Source: Planctomycetota bacterium (GTDB lineage: Bacteria; Planctomycetota; Planctomycetia; Pirellulales; Pirellulaceae). From it: 57,656 nt of DNA. This document shows, one piece after another, positions 34,047-42,494 of this stretch. The position numbers and the translations under genes are program-made. The notes below the pieces were generated by a model. It was not told the origin of the DNA. It saw only the letters and a list, made by a program, of their open reading frames with translations, and searched no databases. The DNA is taken from assembly GCA_029259935.1 (NCBI GenBank), contig JAJDEH010000419.1, positions 1 through 57,656 of the forward strand. The letters are read 5' to 3'. Every line of letters starts with the position of its first letter. The stretch's first letter is position 1.

Positions 34047-35246
34047 TCAGCCGTCGCAGGGTTCGAACAAGGCAATACTGGCGGTGAAGCCGTGCATGAA
34101 ATTCTTGCCGGCGACGGGGCCTAGTTCTCCCGCGGCGAAAAAGCCAGCCAGTGGGATATTGCCTAGCATCTGCTTAACGACTTGGGCGTCGTGATGCGGT
34201 TCGCCGAACAGCCTGGTTCCTCGTCCGTTACAGGTGAACAGCAGCGCGCCGGCTGGAGAAGTGTTAGGCGCGTCGCGAACGATGGCCAACAGAGCGCGCA
34301 TTTCGTCGTCGGCAGTTTGGCCGTCACGAATCTGGAACTGCACCGTTTGGCCCGCGCGTACGAAATCGCCGACTACCACGGAACCATTTTCAGGATCGAT
34401 CCCCATCACGTTGCGGATTAGAAAATCACCCTGCTGGAAGTGATCTTGGTATTCGCTGACGACGCGGCCCACGTGCAGACCCTTTTGCACTAGCAGTTGC
34501 TCGCCCGTCGGCAAGCTATCGAAGATTTCTTTGATCTGCAGCACGGCCGGTTTGCCGCCCAATTCGTGAATCACATTCTGTTCGGCGCGCGTGATCACAA
34601 ACGGCTTGCCGATCGGACGGCATCCTTGCGAAACGACGGTTCGCAGTCGCACTCCGCCATCCAGCATGAGGGCCACCGCTCCTTCTTGCACGACCCTTCT
34701 GCCCATGATTAAGCGGTTTTCACCTGGCGCGCTGCCGCTGCTGGCCATGCCGCCAACGACGGGCACTCCGGAGCGGTCTTCGTTGAGCCGTTCGAGCATG
34801 GCGTCGGCGGGAAAGCTGAACGGGTCGCCCAAGACAATGATCGCCGTGTCCGACGGCCACGTCTCATCCATCTCCGCCGGCCAGCCCACGATCGCTCCGC
34901 CTTCTGGAGATCGTTCGAATTCAAGATGCATCGGCCGTAAGTTCGTCGCGGGCAGCCGCGCGGCCCATAACGACAATGCGGTTTCCCCTTCGACTTCGCG
35001 GTCGACTCCGATAATCGACTCTCCTGTACAGCCGATCAGTTGCTCGGTTTGCAGGCGGTCGCAAATTGTGTCGGCGATCTGCTGGCAATCGCCGACACGA
35101 TCGGCGGAAACGAAGACAACCGCCAAGTCCGGCGGCCCGTCCAGTTGGCCAGCGACTTGCTCGCAGACCTCTTGAAGCGCCGTGTCGAGGTTGTCGTGGA
35201 CGGCTAGCGCCGACGCGAATTGAACCGCGGAGTGTGGATTGCTCAT
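34047..35246 (-). CDS. FIST-domain sensory protein
   Basis: A 399-residue protein with FIST N and C domains. The N-terminal domain begins at about residue 8 with SALAVHDNLDTALQEVCEQV and includes DLAVVFVSADRVGDCQQIAD and IGCTGESIIGVDREVEG. The C-terminal domain contains GRVVSEYQDHFQQGDFLIRN, GDFVRAGQTVQFQIRDGQ and the closing GALLFTCNGRGTRLFGEPHHDA. FIST modules are thought to sense small ligands, perhaps amino acids, usually beside signalling domains; here it is stand-alone. The ATG at 35246 avoids overlap with the upstream sulfatase, which the longer frame to 35369 would cause. Confidence 0.88.
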   Translation of the reverse strand: MSNPHSAVQFASALAVHDNLDTALQEVCEQVAGQLDGPPDLAVVFVSADRVGDCQQIADTICDRLQTEQLIGCTGESIIGVDREVEGETALSLWAARLPATNLRPMHLEFERSPEGGAIVGWPAEMDETWPSDTAIIVLGDPFSFPADAMLERLNEDRSGVPVVGGMASSGSAPGENRLIMGRRVVQEGAVALMLDGGVRLRTVVSQGCRPIGKPFVITRAEQNVIHELGGKPAVLQIKEIFDSLPTGEQLLVQKGLHVGRVVSEYQDHFQQGDFLIRNVMGIDPENGSVVVGDFVRAGQTVQFQIRDGQTADDEMRALLAIVRDAPNTSPAGALLFTCNGRGTRLFGEPHHDAQVVKQMLGNIPLAGFFAAGELGPVAGKNFMHGFTASIALFEPCDG

Positions 35247-35331
35247 GGAAACCGCTACATGGTTACGTTTTGGCCGTGGGCCGATGTTGCGTGGATCGGG
35301 CGTTTGGCCCAATGGAACCGGCGCGAGTCGT

Positions 35332-36936
35332 CTATTTCTTTCCCGGTTCACTGATCGACGGCAACGCATCGACCAATTCCCACTCCGTCCGCCGCATCTC
35401 GGCGATGGTGCCTTGGCGCATCTTTCGCAGTTGCTTGCGATGTTTGGGCTCCAGGGCCAAGTTCGTCAGTTCCTCAGGGTCGTTTTCGATATCGTATAGC
35501 TCTTCGATTTCGCCTTCGACCAGCGTGCGGATGTACTTGTATTGTCCCTGTCGCAGCGATACGTACCAGGGTACACCATTCAAAACGTGGAGTTCGGGAT
35601 CCGCTGGAATTTTGTTGGCATCCGCTCCGTAGAGCCGTCCTGTGAACGACGTCAAGGCGGGATGATCCCAACTTGCCGCCGGGTCATTCAGAAGCGGTGT
35701 CAAATCGTGGCCATGCATTTTCCAAGGTAGTTTGATATCGGCGACCGAGAAAAACGTCGGGACCAAATCGACGCCCGCCACGGGATGCTCCACCACTTTC
35801 CCTTCCGGGATGGTGCCTGGCATGCTAATGATCAACGGCGAGCGAATGTTGGCGTCGTACGGCGCGAGCTTCGTGCGAAAGCCGTGCTGGCCCCAGGCAA
35901 AACCTTGATCGGAGGTAAACACCACCAAAGTGTTTTCAAGCTGTCCGGATTCTTCCAGCGCGCCAATCAACCGGCCCACGGCTTGGTCCAGTCCCAGCAC
36001 TCCCTGGTGATATTGCCGCACCCAATCGTTCAGTGAGTTTCCATGGATGCAACGAGTTCCCTCGACGGTCCGTCCGCCGAACGTGCCACCAGTCAATTGT
36101 GGAATCCCGTTGGCACTTGGTTCCCAAAAATTGATCTTCTGCATGTAGGCCGGTTTTCCGGGACGGGGAGGAAATATGTCCTTGGGCACCGGAATCTTCA
36201 CATCGGGATAGTCGTCGCGATGCCGCACGGCCGGGGTGAACGGACCATGGACCGCTCCGTAACAGACCCACAGATACCAAGGCCGCCCCTCCTCGCGATG
36301 ATCGCCGCGAATGAAATCCTCGGCCAAGTTCGTGTAATTATCCGTGGAATATCCGCGGACCATTTTCGTTTCGGTCTTTTGATCGCGGCCGCTGAATTCC
36401 ATGATCTGATCGTAGAAGTAGTGCCCGGAGTTTTGCTGATACTTGGGCCGGTTCCAGACCGCTTGCCAATCCCAATCACGACCGGCCCCGGTATCGGTTC
36501 CCGTGTGCCATTTGCCGACCTGGGCCGTGATGTAGCCTTCGCTGCGAAATACCTTTGGCCAGAACGGGCACATTGCCGGATCGTAAGTGCTGCCGGGATA
36601 TTGTCCGGTCATCCGCATCGATTCGACGCCAAACTGATGGTGTCCTGTGAGCAAAGTTGCCCGGCTGGGCATGCACCACGTGCCAATGAACGCGTGAGCG
36701 AATCGCACGCCGCGCGACGCCAGCCGATCGATGTTGGGCGTTTCGACCCAGTCCCAAGCTTCGGGATAACAGCTAACGGTGCGGTGTGAATGGTCGTCGG
36801 TGAAAATGAGCAGAATGTTTGGCTGTGAATCTGCCGCGGAAACTGCCGAGGCCGCGGCAAGCGTCGTCAATAACGTCATCAAGACGCGGGCGAACCACGG
36901 CTTGTTGGTTGCTACGTCGAGGCAAAGTGATGTCAT
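35332..36936 (-). CDS. Secreted sulfatase (Cys-type)
   Basis: A 534-residue type I sulfatase. The signal peptide ends near residue 35 (TLLTTLAAASAVSA). Calcium ligands D47 and D48 are in NILLIFTDDHSH. The signature CMPSRATLLTG places the catalytic Cys at 88, to be oxidised to formylglycine by a maturase encoded elsewhere. VVFTSDQGFAWGQHG supplies later metal ligands. The C-terminal EIEELYDIENDPEELTNLA is a standard ending. It should hydrolyse sulfate esters on polysaccharides outside the cytoplasm, fitting the planctomycete habit of degrading sulfated algal glycans. GGAG stands 6 bases before the ATG at 36936. The M14 gene lies 35 bases upstream on the same strand. Confidence 0.95.
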   Translation of the reverse strand: MTSLCLDVATNKPWFARVLMTLLTTLAAASAVSAADSQPNILLIFTDDHSHRTVSCYPEAWDWVETPNIDRLASRGVRFAHAFIGTWCMPSRATLLTGHHQFGVESMRMTGQYPGSTYDPAMCPFWPKVFRSEGYITAQVGKWHTGTDTGAGRDWDWQAVWNRPKYQQNSGHYFYDQIMEFSGRDQKTETKMVRGYSTDNYTNLAEDFIRGDHREEGRPWYLWVCYGAVHGPFTPAVRHRDDYPDVKIPVPKDIFPPRPGKPAYMQKINFWEPSANGIPQLTGGTFGGRTVEGTRCIHGNSLNDWVRQYHQGVLGLDQAVGRLIGALEESGQLENTLVVFTSDQGFAWGQHGFRTKLAPYDANIRSPLIISMPGTIPEGKVVEHPVAGVDLVPTFFSVADIKLPWKMHGHDLTPLLNDPAASWDHPALTSFTGRLYGADANKIPADPELHVLNGVPWYVSLRQGQYKYIRTLVEGEIEELYDIENDPEELTNLALEPKHRKQLRKMRQGTIAEMRRTEWELVDALPSISEPGKK

Positions 36937-36971
36937 GATGTTCTCCAGGTTGATGTGTAAGGCTCAACTGC

Positions 36972-38174
36972 TTAGCGTTTTTCGCCGGCCGAAGTACGAA
37001 AGTATCGTTCGATCGCCAGCCCCAACTGACGTCCAACGGTTTGATAACCGGCGGTATTGCTATGTGGCGTGTTCCACGAGGTTTCGAGCGTCACGGCGAC
37101 GACGTGATCGCGGGTGTTAAAGGTTACCCAGTTCTTGCTGATCTGTTTCCACTTTTTGTCGTAGCCCGCTCCCGATTCGCGAACCTGTCCCTTAAAGGCC
37201 AGCGGACCGTTGATCTCCAATTGCGAAGTCGCCAGGAAACGATCGAGCCCGTTCGTTTGGGTTTTCGATAGATCCCGGCGGGGCGGAATGTAGTAGTAAG
37301 GACTGCGATCATTGGCACCCGGATTGTGCAGATCAACGAACAGGTCGAATCGGCCATCGTCGTCCATCTGCTTGATGCGGGCCATCGCCGCGCGGACACT
37401 GTTCCAATGCGGATCGTCGCTCCAATCCCGATTGTGGTCTTGTGGAACTTGGTTCTTGCCGCCCGCGCCAATCGCTACGTTGTCGACATCCATGATGGGG
37501 ACGATGGTGATCAGTGAGTTCCGCCGCAGCGACACGGCGCGAGGGTCGTCGCTGGCAAGCCACTCGACCAACCCCCGGCAGACCCAACTTGAACCGGACT
37601 CCCAGGCATGTTGCCGGGCTTGAATCCAGATGCCGTGGCGATCCGCGTCGCTGGCACCTTCTTGTTTCAAGACCAACGCGGGAACGGGGCGGCCAGCCCG
37701 AGTTTTGCACAATTCGAACGCGGTGGCCGCAGCGCAATGTTCAGCCGCGCGATCGACCAGCGACTGAGCGTCACTGGGCAAAAACGGCGGTCCCCAGGCA
37801 AACCAACATTCCGGCGAGTCGACTTTCTGTTGGTACGTGATTCTGCGCCCATCGCGGCGACCGGCCGTCGTCTGTTGCCACGTTCGTTTGTCGCTACTGA
37901 AGGCGGCCTGATCCGGCGTTGCCCAAGGCGCGTCGCCGACTTCCAGCGTAATGGTTTCTCCGGCCGTGATTCCCGACAACTTGACATACCACCAGCAGAC
38001 CCAGCCTCGGTCCTTGTGGGCGGTTGGGTTCAACCTGACGATTCGCTTCGCCTGGTCGATTTCGATGACTTTGCCCGATCCGCCGATGAACTCCGTCGTC
38101 ACGACAAGGTCACCCGCCTCGGCCAAGGACGCCGAGATCAAGGTGATGGCAACGAGACAGCGGATGGACGACAT
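36972..38174 (-). CDS. Secreted M14-type zinc carboxypeptidase
   Basis: A 400-residue protein with a signal peptide (MSSIRCLVAITLISASLAEA). An N-terminal beta domain (about 21-135) precedes an M14 peptidase domain. Zinc ligands are H189 and E192 in ARQHAWESGSSW and H283 in VDLHNPGAND. DHNRDWSD carries the substrate-binding Asn-Arg pair, and LETSWNTPHS holds the catalytic Glu. M14 enzymes remove C-terminal amino acids or trim murein peptides. The ATG at 38174 is chosen since the longer frame to 38366 is translated from the twin-hairpin repeat and even from part of the next gene. It belongs to the secreted-enzyme run. Confidence 0.88.
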   Translation of the reverse strand: MSSIRCLVAITLISASLAEAGDLVVTTEFIGGSGKVIEIDQAKRIVRLNPTAHKDRGWVCWWYVKLSGITAGETITLEVGDAPWATPDQAAFSSDKRTWQQTTAGRRDGRRITYQQKVDSPECWFAWGPPFLPSDAQSLVDRAAEHCAAATAFELCKTRAGRPVPALVLKQEGASDADRHGIWIQARQHAWESGSSWVCRGLVEWLASDDPRAVSLRRNSLITIVPIMDVDNVAIGAGGKNQVPQDHNRDWSDDPHWNSVRAAMARIKQMDDDGRFDLFVDLHNPGANDRSPYYYIPPRRDLSKTQTNGLDRFLATSQLEINGPLAFKGQVRESGAGYDKKWKQISKNWVTFNTRDHVVAVTLETSWNTPHSNTAGYQTVGRQLGLAIERYFRTSAGEKR

Positions 38175-38196
38175 GTAGGGCGGCCGTTGAGGGTAT

Positions 38197-38258
38197 GTCG
38201 CTGATCGCTCCGCGATCATAGCGGTTTCGTTCTGTTCGCGGAGCGAACAACGACAATT
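38197..38258. repeat. Twin-hairpin repeat, copy 2
   Basis: Hairpin 1 is TGATCGC-TCC-GCGATCA (38202-38218, 7 perfect pairs), extended by CGC/GCG outside it. Hairpin 2 is GTTCGC-GGA-GCGAAC (38234-38248, 6 perfect pairs), followed by AACGACAAT. The element fills the gap between the M14 start and the DUF1080 stop; its right end lies 2 bases from the TAA of the DUF1080 gene. Confidence 0.8.
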
Positions 38259-38259
38259 C

Positions 38260-38994
38260 TTACTTGTAGTGCTTGACGCGGATGTCTTTAAATTCCGTCC
38301 ACATCGGCTTGCCGGCATGCAGTTGCAATGCCAGGATGCCTTCACGGAAACCAACATCAGGACCATCCGTGAAGTCCATGATCAGACGATTGTTGAGATA
38401 GTGCTGAATGTGACTTCCTCGGGCGATGATGATAACGTCGTTCCAGTCGTCAAGCTTGAACAGCGCCTTAAACTCTTCCTCGTCGATCAGTTTGTCGGTG
38501 ACCTCTTTGCCTTTTTCCCCCCAGATCGCTTTCTCGCCCACCAGGCAGACTCGGCGCCGCCGCCCACCTTCGTCATAAATGAATCCGGGAACATCGGGCA
38601 GCTGGTTTTCGTTGCGAATCTCGTGCTGATAGCCGCGTACCACCCACTTGTTTTTTACGCCATCGCCGGTGACGTGCCGCGATCGATACTGAATGCCCGA
38701 GTTGTTGGTGGCCGTGCAGCGAAAAGAAAGACGCAACTGGAAGTCTTTCAGGACGCCTTCTTTCCAAATAATGAAGGTGTTGCCTTTGGCCGGAACGTCA
38801 GCCGTGGTTTCGCCGTGTATCGCGCCGTCTTTTACCGACCACAGCTTGGGATCACCGTCCCATCCGTCGAGATTATCTCCATTGAAGATCAGTTCCATGC
38901 CGTCCGGCTCGGCGGGAGCCTCCGGTTGGGCATGGGCGGTAGCGGCATTGAGGGCAATACAAATCGAGGCAAACAGCGCGAGGCAACGGACCAT
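38260..38994 (-). CDS. DUF1080 (3-keto-disaccharide hydrolase) family protein
   Basis: A 244-residue secreted protein. After a signal peptide (MVRCLALFASICIALNAATA) it has the DUF1080 fold, a concanavalin-like beta sandwich. Hallmarks are MELIFNGDNLDGWDGDPKLW, VKDGAIHGET, LRLSFRCTATNNSGIQYRS and the ending LALQLHAGKPMWTEFKDIRV. Members have been shown to hydrolyse 3-keto-glycosides; many are abundant, uncharacterised planctomycete paralogs. The ATG at 38994 follows GGAG by 7 bases, better than an upstream ATG at 39024. The adjacent sulfatase, M14 and hydrolase genes suggest a shared role in polymer breakdown. Confidence 0.93.
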   Translation of the reverse strand: MVRCLALFASICIALNAATAHAQPEAPAEPDGMELIFNGDNLDGWDGDPKLWSVKDGAIHGETTADVPAKGNTFIIWKEGVLKDFQLRLSFRCTATNNSGIQYRSRHVTGDGVKNKWVVRGYQHEIRNENQLPDVPGFIYDEGGRRRRVCLVGEKAIWGEKGKEVTDKLIDEEEFKALFKLDDWNDVIIIARGSHIQHYLNNRLIMDFTDGPDVGFREGILALQLHAGKPMWTEFKDIRVKHYK

Positions 38995-39159
38995 CTCATT
39001 CTCCAGTGAAGGGTTGTTTTTCAACGACGATTATGATCGATGCGGTGTCCGTCAGCCACCAGTTTCAGTCGGCAGTTTGGCAAAAAATATCCCGCAGCCG
39101 GAGTTCTTCTTGGAATTGGATTTCGTATCATACGAATTCCTCTCACTTGGCGGATCGCG

Positions 39160-41100
39160 ATGGCAACTAAAAACTCTTCCGATCAAGACAAAGGCACGCC
39201 GCATCCTGGTTCCAAGCGGATGCCGCAATGGGATCTGGGAGAATTGCCCCGGCCGCCCGTTTTTACCTGGCGGAAAGCGATGGCGATGCTAGGACCCGGC
39301 CTGTTCATGGCCGGCGCGGCGATCGGCGGCGGCGAGTGGTTGACTGGCCCAGTGATCACGGCTCGCTATGGCACGGGGCTATTATGGCTGGCGACGCTCA
39401 GCATTCTCGGGCAGGTTGTCTACAACATCGAAGTCAGCCGCTACACGCTCTACACGGGCGAGCCAATCTTTGCCGGCAAACTGCGAACCTTACCGGGGCC
39501 GTTTGCCTGGCTGGGTGTATATTTGCTGTTCGACGTCTACATGCTGTTTCCTTACTTGGCGGCCAACGCGGCGATTCCGCTAATGACGATGGTCAATGGC
39601 GGCGAAGTTCCCGATCCGACGAACAATCCCGATCTGCAAGCGACCATCAAATGGGTTTCCGTTGCCATTTTCCTGGTGTTCATGATACCGCTGGTTGTCG
39701 GCGGCAAGGTATACAACTCGGTAAAGTGGCTGATGACCGGCAAGATATTTATCGTGCTTGGATTTCTGCTGATCCTCACGCTGATGTATGCCAGTCCGTC
39801 GCAATGGTCTGAAACCGTGGTCGGCTTCTTCAAGTTTGGCAACGTGCCCATACGTCGCGGCGAGGATGCCAACGGCAACGGCGTGCTCGACCCGGGCGAA
39901 GATTGGGATGGCGACAACCATTTAGACGTGCTTGAGCCCACGCTCAAGTTGGTCTTCGATACCGACCGCGACGGCAAGGAAGATGCGACGGACGCCAATG
40001 AAGATGGAAAGCCCGACCCCATGGTGGTGGTCACTAGGGGCGACGACAAGATCCCGTGGCCCGACCTGAACCAGGACGGCCAACCGGATGTCACCGTCAA
40101 GCTGGATTCGACCGGAGACGGTAAGCCGGATACGGACTTCCCGCTCGACAAGGATCAAGACGGTCAACTCGACGAATTCATCAATATCGACGGAGACAAA
40201 ATCCGCGACGGTGACAACCTGGAAAATGTCTTCATCACGGTCGCGCAAGGAAGGCCGATGCCGAAGATTGATTTGACACTGGTGTCGTTTCTGTGCGCGC
40301 TGGTCGCGATTTCGGGTCTGGGCGGTTTGACGAATTCTTCGCTTAGCAACTACACCCGTGAACAAGGATGGGGCATGGGAGCCAACGTGGGGGCTATTCC
40401 CAGTCTGATCGGTGGACGGCAACTCCAACTGTCGCACGTCGGCATGGTGTTTGAAACGACAAAGGAGTCGCTTTCGCGCTGGCGCGGTTGGATGCGAATC
40501 CTTATACGAGACCAAGTGCTGGTATGGATGCCGGGCTGCTTCGTGGGCGTGGCGTTGCCTGCCATGTTATCGCTGCTGTTTTTGGATCGCGGATTTTTCT
40601 TGGACGACCAATTTGTCACCGCGGCCATTACCGCGGATGGAGTACGTCAGCACGTCGGTGGTTCGCTGGGGATGATCTTTGCATTTCTCGTGTTGTTGTG
40701 CGGGTTTCTCGTTTTGGGTCCCAGCGTGACGCCCTCGACCGACAGCCTGCTGCGGCGCTGGGTCGACGTTTTTTGGATCGCCAGCCGCAGCGCTCGAAAG
40801 ATGGATCCCAAGATGATCCGGTACGTCTATTTCGGCGTGCTGACCGTTTACGCAGTGATCGGCACTGCGATCCTGCTGCGGGAAAAACCCCAAACCCTGT
40901 TGTTTATCGCCACGCTGTTGATGAACTTTGCGTTCGGATTTAGTTGTTTCCACACGTTGGCGGTCAATGTCTGTCTGCTGCCACCACCGCTGCGCCCCGG
41001 CTGGTTCAGTCGGATTGCCATGGTCCTGACGGGAGTGTTCTTCCTGGCCGTATCGACCATCGCCACGATCATTGGGCTTTATCAGAAAGGGTTCTTATAG
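39160..41100 (+). CDS. Nramp-like transporter with an inserted calcium-loop domain
   Basis: A 646-residue membrane protein of the Nramp superfamily. The opening is MLGPGLFMAGAAIGGGEWL (about 43-61). Five membrane segments are seen up to residue 210. An insertion then covers about 223-372 and contains at least eight DxDxDG-like calcium loops: 236-247 and 248-259 are full 12-residue EF-hand loops ending in Glu, and others start near 267, 278, 302, 316, 330 and 342. Further membrane segments follow from LTLVSFLCALVAIS to the end. With a cytoplasmic N-terminus, the insertion would face outside. The DPGN and MPH metal motifs of true Nramp proteins are not seen, so the substrate is open. The start at 39160 (MATKNSSDQ) is preferred over 39040. 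Confidence 0.85.
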   Translation: MATKNSSDQDKGTPHPGSKRMPQWDLGELPRPPVFTWRKAMAMLGPGLFMAGAAIGGGEWLTGPVITARYGTGLLWLATLSILGQVVYNIEVSRYTLYTGEPIFAGKLRTLPGPFAWLGVYLLFDVYMLFPYLAANAAIPLMTMVNGGEVPDPTNNPDLQATIKWVSVAIFLVFMIPLVVGGKVYNSVKWLMTGKIFIVLGFLLILTLMYASPSQWSETVVGFFKFGNVPIRRGEDANGNGVLDPGEDWDGDNHLDVLEPTLKLVFDTDRDGKEDATDANEDGKPDPMVVVTRGDDKIPWPDLNQDGQPDVTVKLDSTGDGKPDTDFPLDKDQDGQLDEFINIDGDKIRDGDNLENVFITVAQGRPMPKIDLTLVSFLCALVAISGLGGLTNSSLSNYTREQGWGMGANVGAIPSLIGGRQLQLSHVGMVFETTKESLSRWRGWMRILIRDQVLVWMPGCFVGVALPAMLSLLFLDRGFFLDDQFVTAAITADGVRQHVGGSLGMIFAFLVLLCGFLVLGPSVTPSTDSLLRRWVDVFWIASRSARKMDPKMIRYVYFGVLTVYAVIGTAILLREKPQTLLFIATLLMNFAFGFSCFHTLAVNVCLLPPPLRPGWFSRIAMVLTGVFFLAVSTIATIIGLYQKGFL

Positions 41101-41141
41101 GTGGGACGGCCAAGAGGTTTTTCTGTCAAAAGTCCTTGACC

Positions 41142-41867
41142 TCATCGGCCGACGAACGAACCAATCACTTCCTTGCAACCAACTTGGTTTTCTTCCAGGC
41201 CGCTGGCGGTTGGAATAGCGGTCGCCCAATTCCAACCACCTTTCGAGCCCCGAAAATTGGCCGGCAGAGGCTGGAGTTCCAATTTCTTGGATTCGGCCAA
41301 GGCCAAAGCACGCCGCATGTGCCAGGCGGATGTGACGAGCCCCACGTTCGACCACCCACGCTCTTCGACCATCTGAGCGATGAGGGCGATTTCTTCCTTC
41401 GTGTTGCTGCCGTCGAGCTGTAGGATGCGGTCTTGAGGTACGCCTATATCCTGCAAGATGGTCGCCGCTTGGTCAGCGCCGCTGTAAGTGGCCTCGCGTC
41501 CCGTGCAGACAATGTAGTCGGCCTTGTCGTGTCGAAAAAGACGGGCGGCCAACATGACACGGTCGCCGGCCAACGACAGTTCGGGCATCCCCGTGGGAGA
41601 CACGTGCGTTCCGCCTCCCAGGACAAAGACGGCGTCGAATCGCGTTTGCTGAAGGGGTTGCACATCGCGGTAGTCCTGCTCAAGCCAGTGCAGCAACCGA
41701 TTTCCGACCCAAGAATTGCCGGCCACTGAATAGATGAGGAAGATCAGGACCAGCATGCGATACGCGGAAGTATCGCGATGCCGCCACCCGGACAACAGCG
41801 CGACGATCATCAATATCCAGATCAAGCCACAGGGTAGTATCAGCGCCTTGACGATCGTTTCCAACAC
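41142..41867 (-). CDS. DUF218 (YdcF/ElyC/SanA) family membrane protein
   Basis: A 241-residue protein. Two N-terminal membrane helices (about 8-25 and 33-50) precede a DUF218 domain. Domain hallmarks are FDAVFVLGGGTHVSPTGMPE, ADYIVCTGREATYSGADQ, SNTKEEIALIAQMVEERGW and VGLVTSAWHMRRALALAES. ElyC and SanA of this family influence envelope carbohydrate assembly and vancomycin exclusion in E. coli, by an unknown reaction. It is the last gene of the minus-strand polysaccharide locus, 19 bases downstream of the acetyltransferase, and so could act on that polymer. It converges on the Nramp-like gene. Confidence 0.9.
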   Translation of the reverse strand: MLETIVKALILPCGLIWILMIVALLSGWRHRDTSAYRMLVLIFLIYSVAGNSWVGNRLLHWLEQDYRDVQPLQQTRFDAVFVLGGGTHVSPTGMPELSLAGDRVMLAARLFRHDKADYIVCTGREATYSGADQAATILQDIGVPQDRILQLDGSNTKEEIALIAQMVEERGWSNVGLVTSAWHMRRALALAESKKLELQPLPANFRGSKGGWNWATAIPTASGLEENQVGCKEVIGSFVGR

Positions 41868-41886
41868 AGCGAAGCCTCGTAGTGGA

Positions 41887-42486
41887 TCAGGCGGCCTTGG
41901 TTCGATTCTGGCTCACTGGTCGGGCCGGAATACCCGCGACGATGGTGGCTGCCGCCACATCCGCCGTCACAACGCTGCCAGCGGCAACGACGGCATTCGA
42001 CGCAACGTGCACACCGCCCAGCAGCGTGGCACCGGCGGCGATCCAGCAGCCGTTACCAATTGTTATCGGCTGAGTGATTAAGTCAAACGTCGGCCGCTTG
42101 TGATCGTGGCTTCCCGTGCAAAAGTAGGTCTTTTGCGATAGGCACACGTGGTCGCCCAACACGACGTCGGCCAGATTGTCAATCCATACCGATTGTCCGA
42201 TCCAACAATGGTCACCGACCTTCAGCCGCCACGGATACTTGATGCGCACGTGAGGCTTGATGACCACGCCAATTCCCACACGGGCACCAAAGGCCCGCAA
42301 CAACCATCGCTTGGGGCCGCTCGCCGGCAGCCAACCACTTTCGAACACAACTAGGCTGACGTAGTACCACACCAAGCGAATCCACAGTCCGCGGCCAGGA
42401 TCATAGTCCGCGTTGTCGAACCGGGAGAGGTCGATCCATGACTCGGTGGAATCGTTATTTGTCGGATGAGGATGGCTGGAAAGCAT
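41887..42486 (-). CDS. WcaF-like left-handed beta-helix acetyltransferase
   Basis: A 199-residue hexapeptide-repeat acetyltransferase. The N-terminus ([20 protein letters not shown]) matches the WcaF group of colanic-acid acetyltransferases. The hexapeptide coil runs from about residue 75 to 185, with [34 protein letters not shown] and [18 protein letters not shown]. The acceptor His is probably in [10 protein letters not shown]. It should O-acetylate a sugar from acetyl-CoA in the cytoplasm. It follows the AsnB-like gene by 8 bases and fits as a decoration enzyme. Confidence 0.92.
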   Translation of the reverse strand: MLSSHPHPTNNDSTESWIDLSRFDNADYDPGRGLWIRLVWYYVSLVVFESGWLPASGPKRWLLRAFGARVGIGVVIKPHVRIKYPWRLKVGDHCWIGQSVWIDNLADVVLGDHVCLSQKTYFCTGSHDHKRPTFDLITQPITIGNGCWIAAGATLLGGVHVASNAVVAAGSVVTADVAAATIVAGIPARPVSQNRTKAA

Positions 42487-42494
42487 GATTTACC

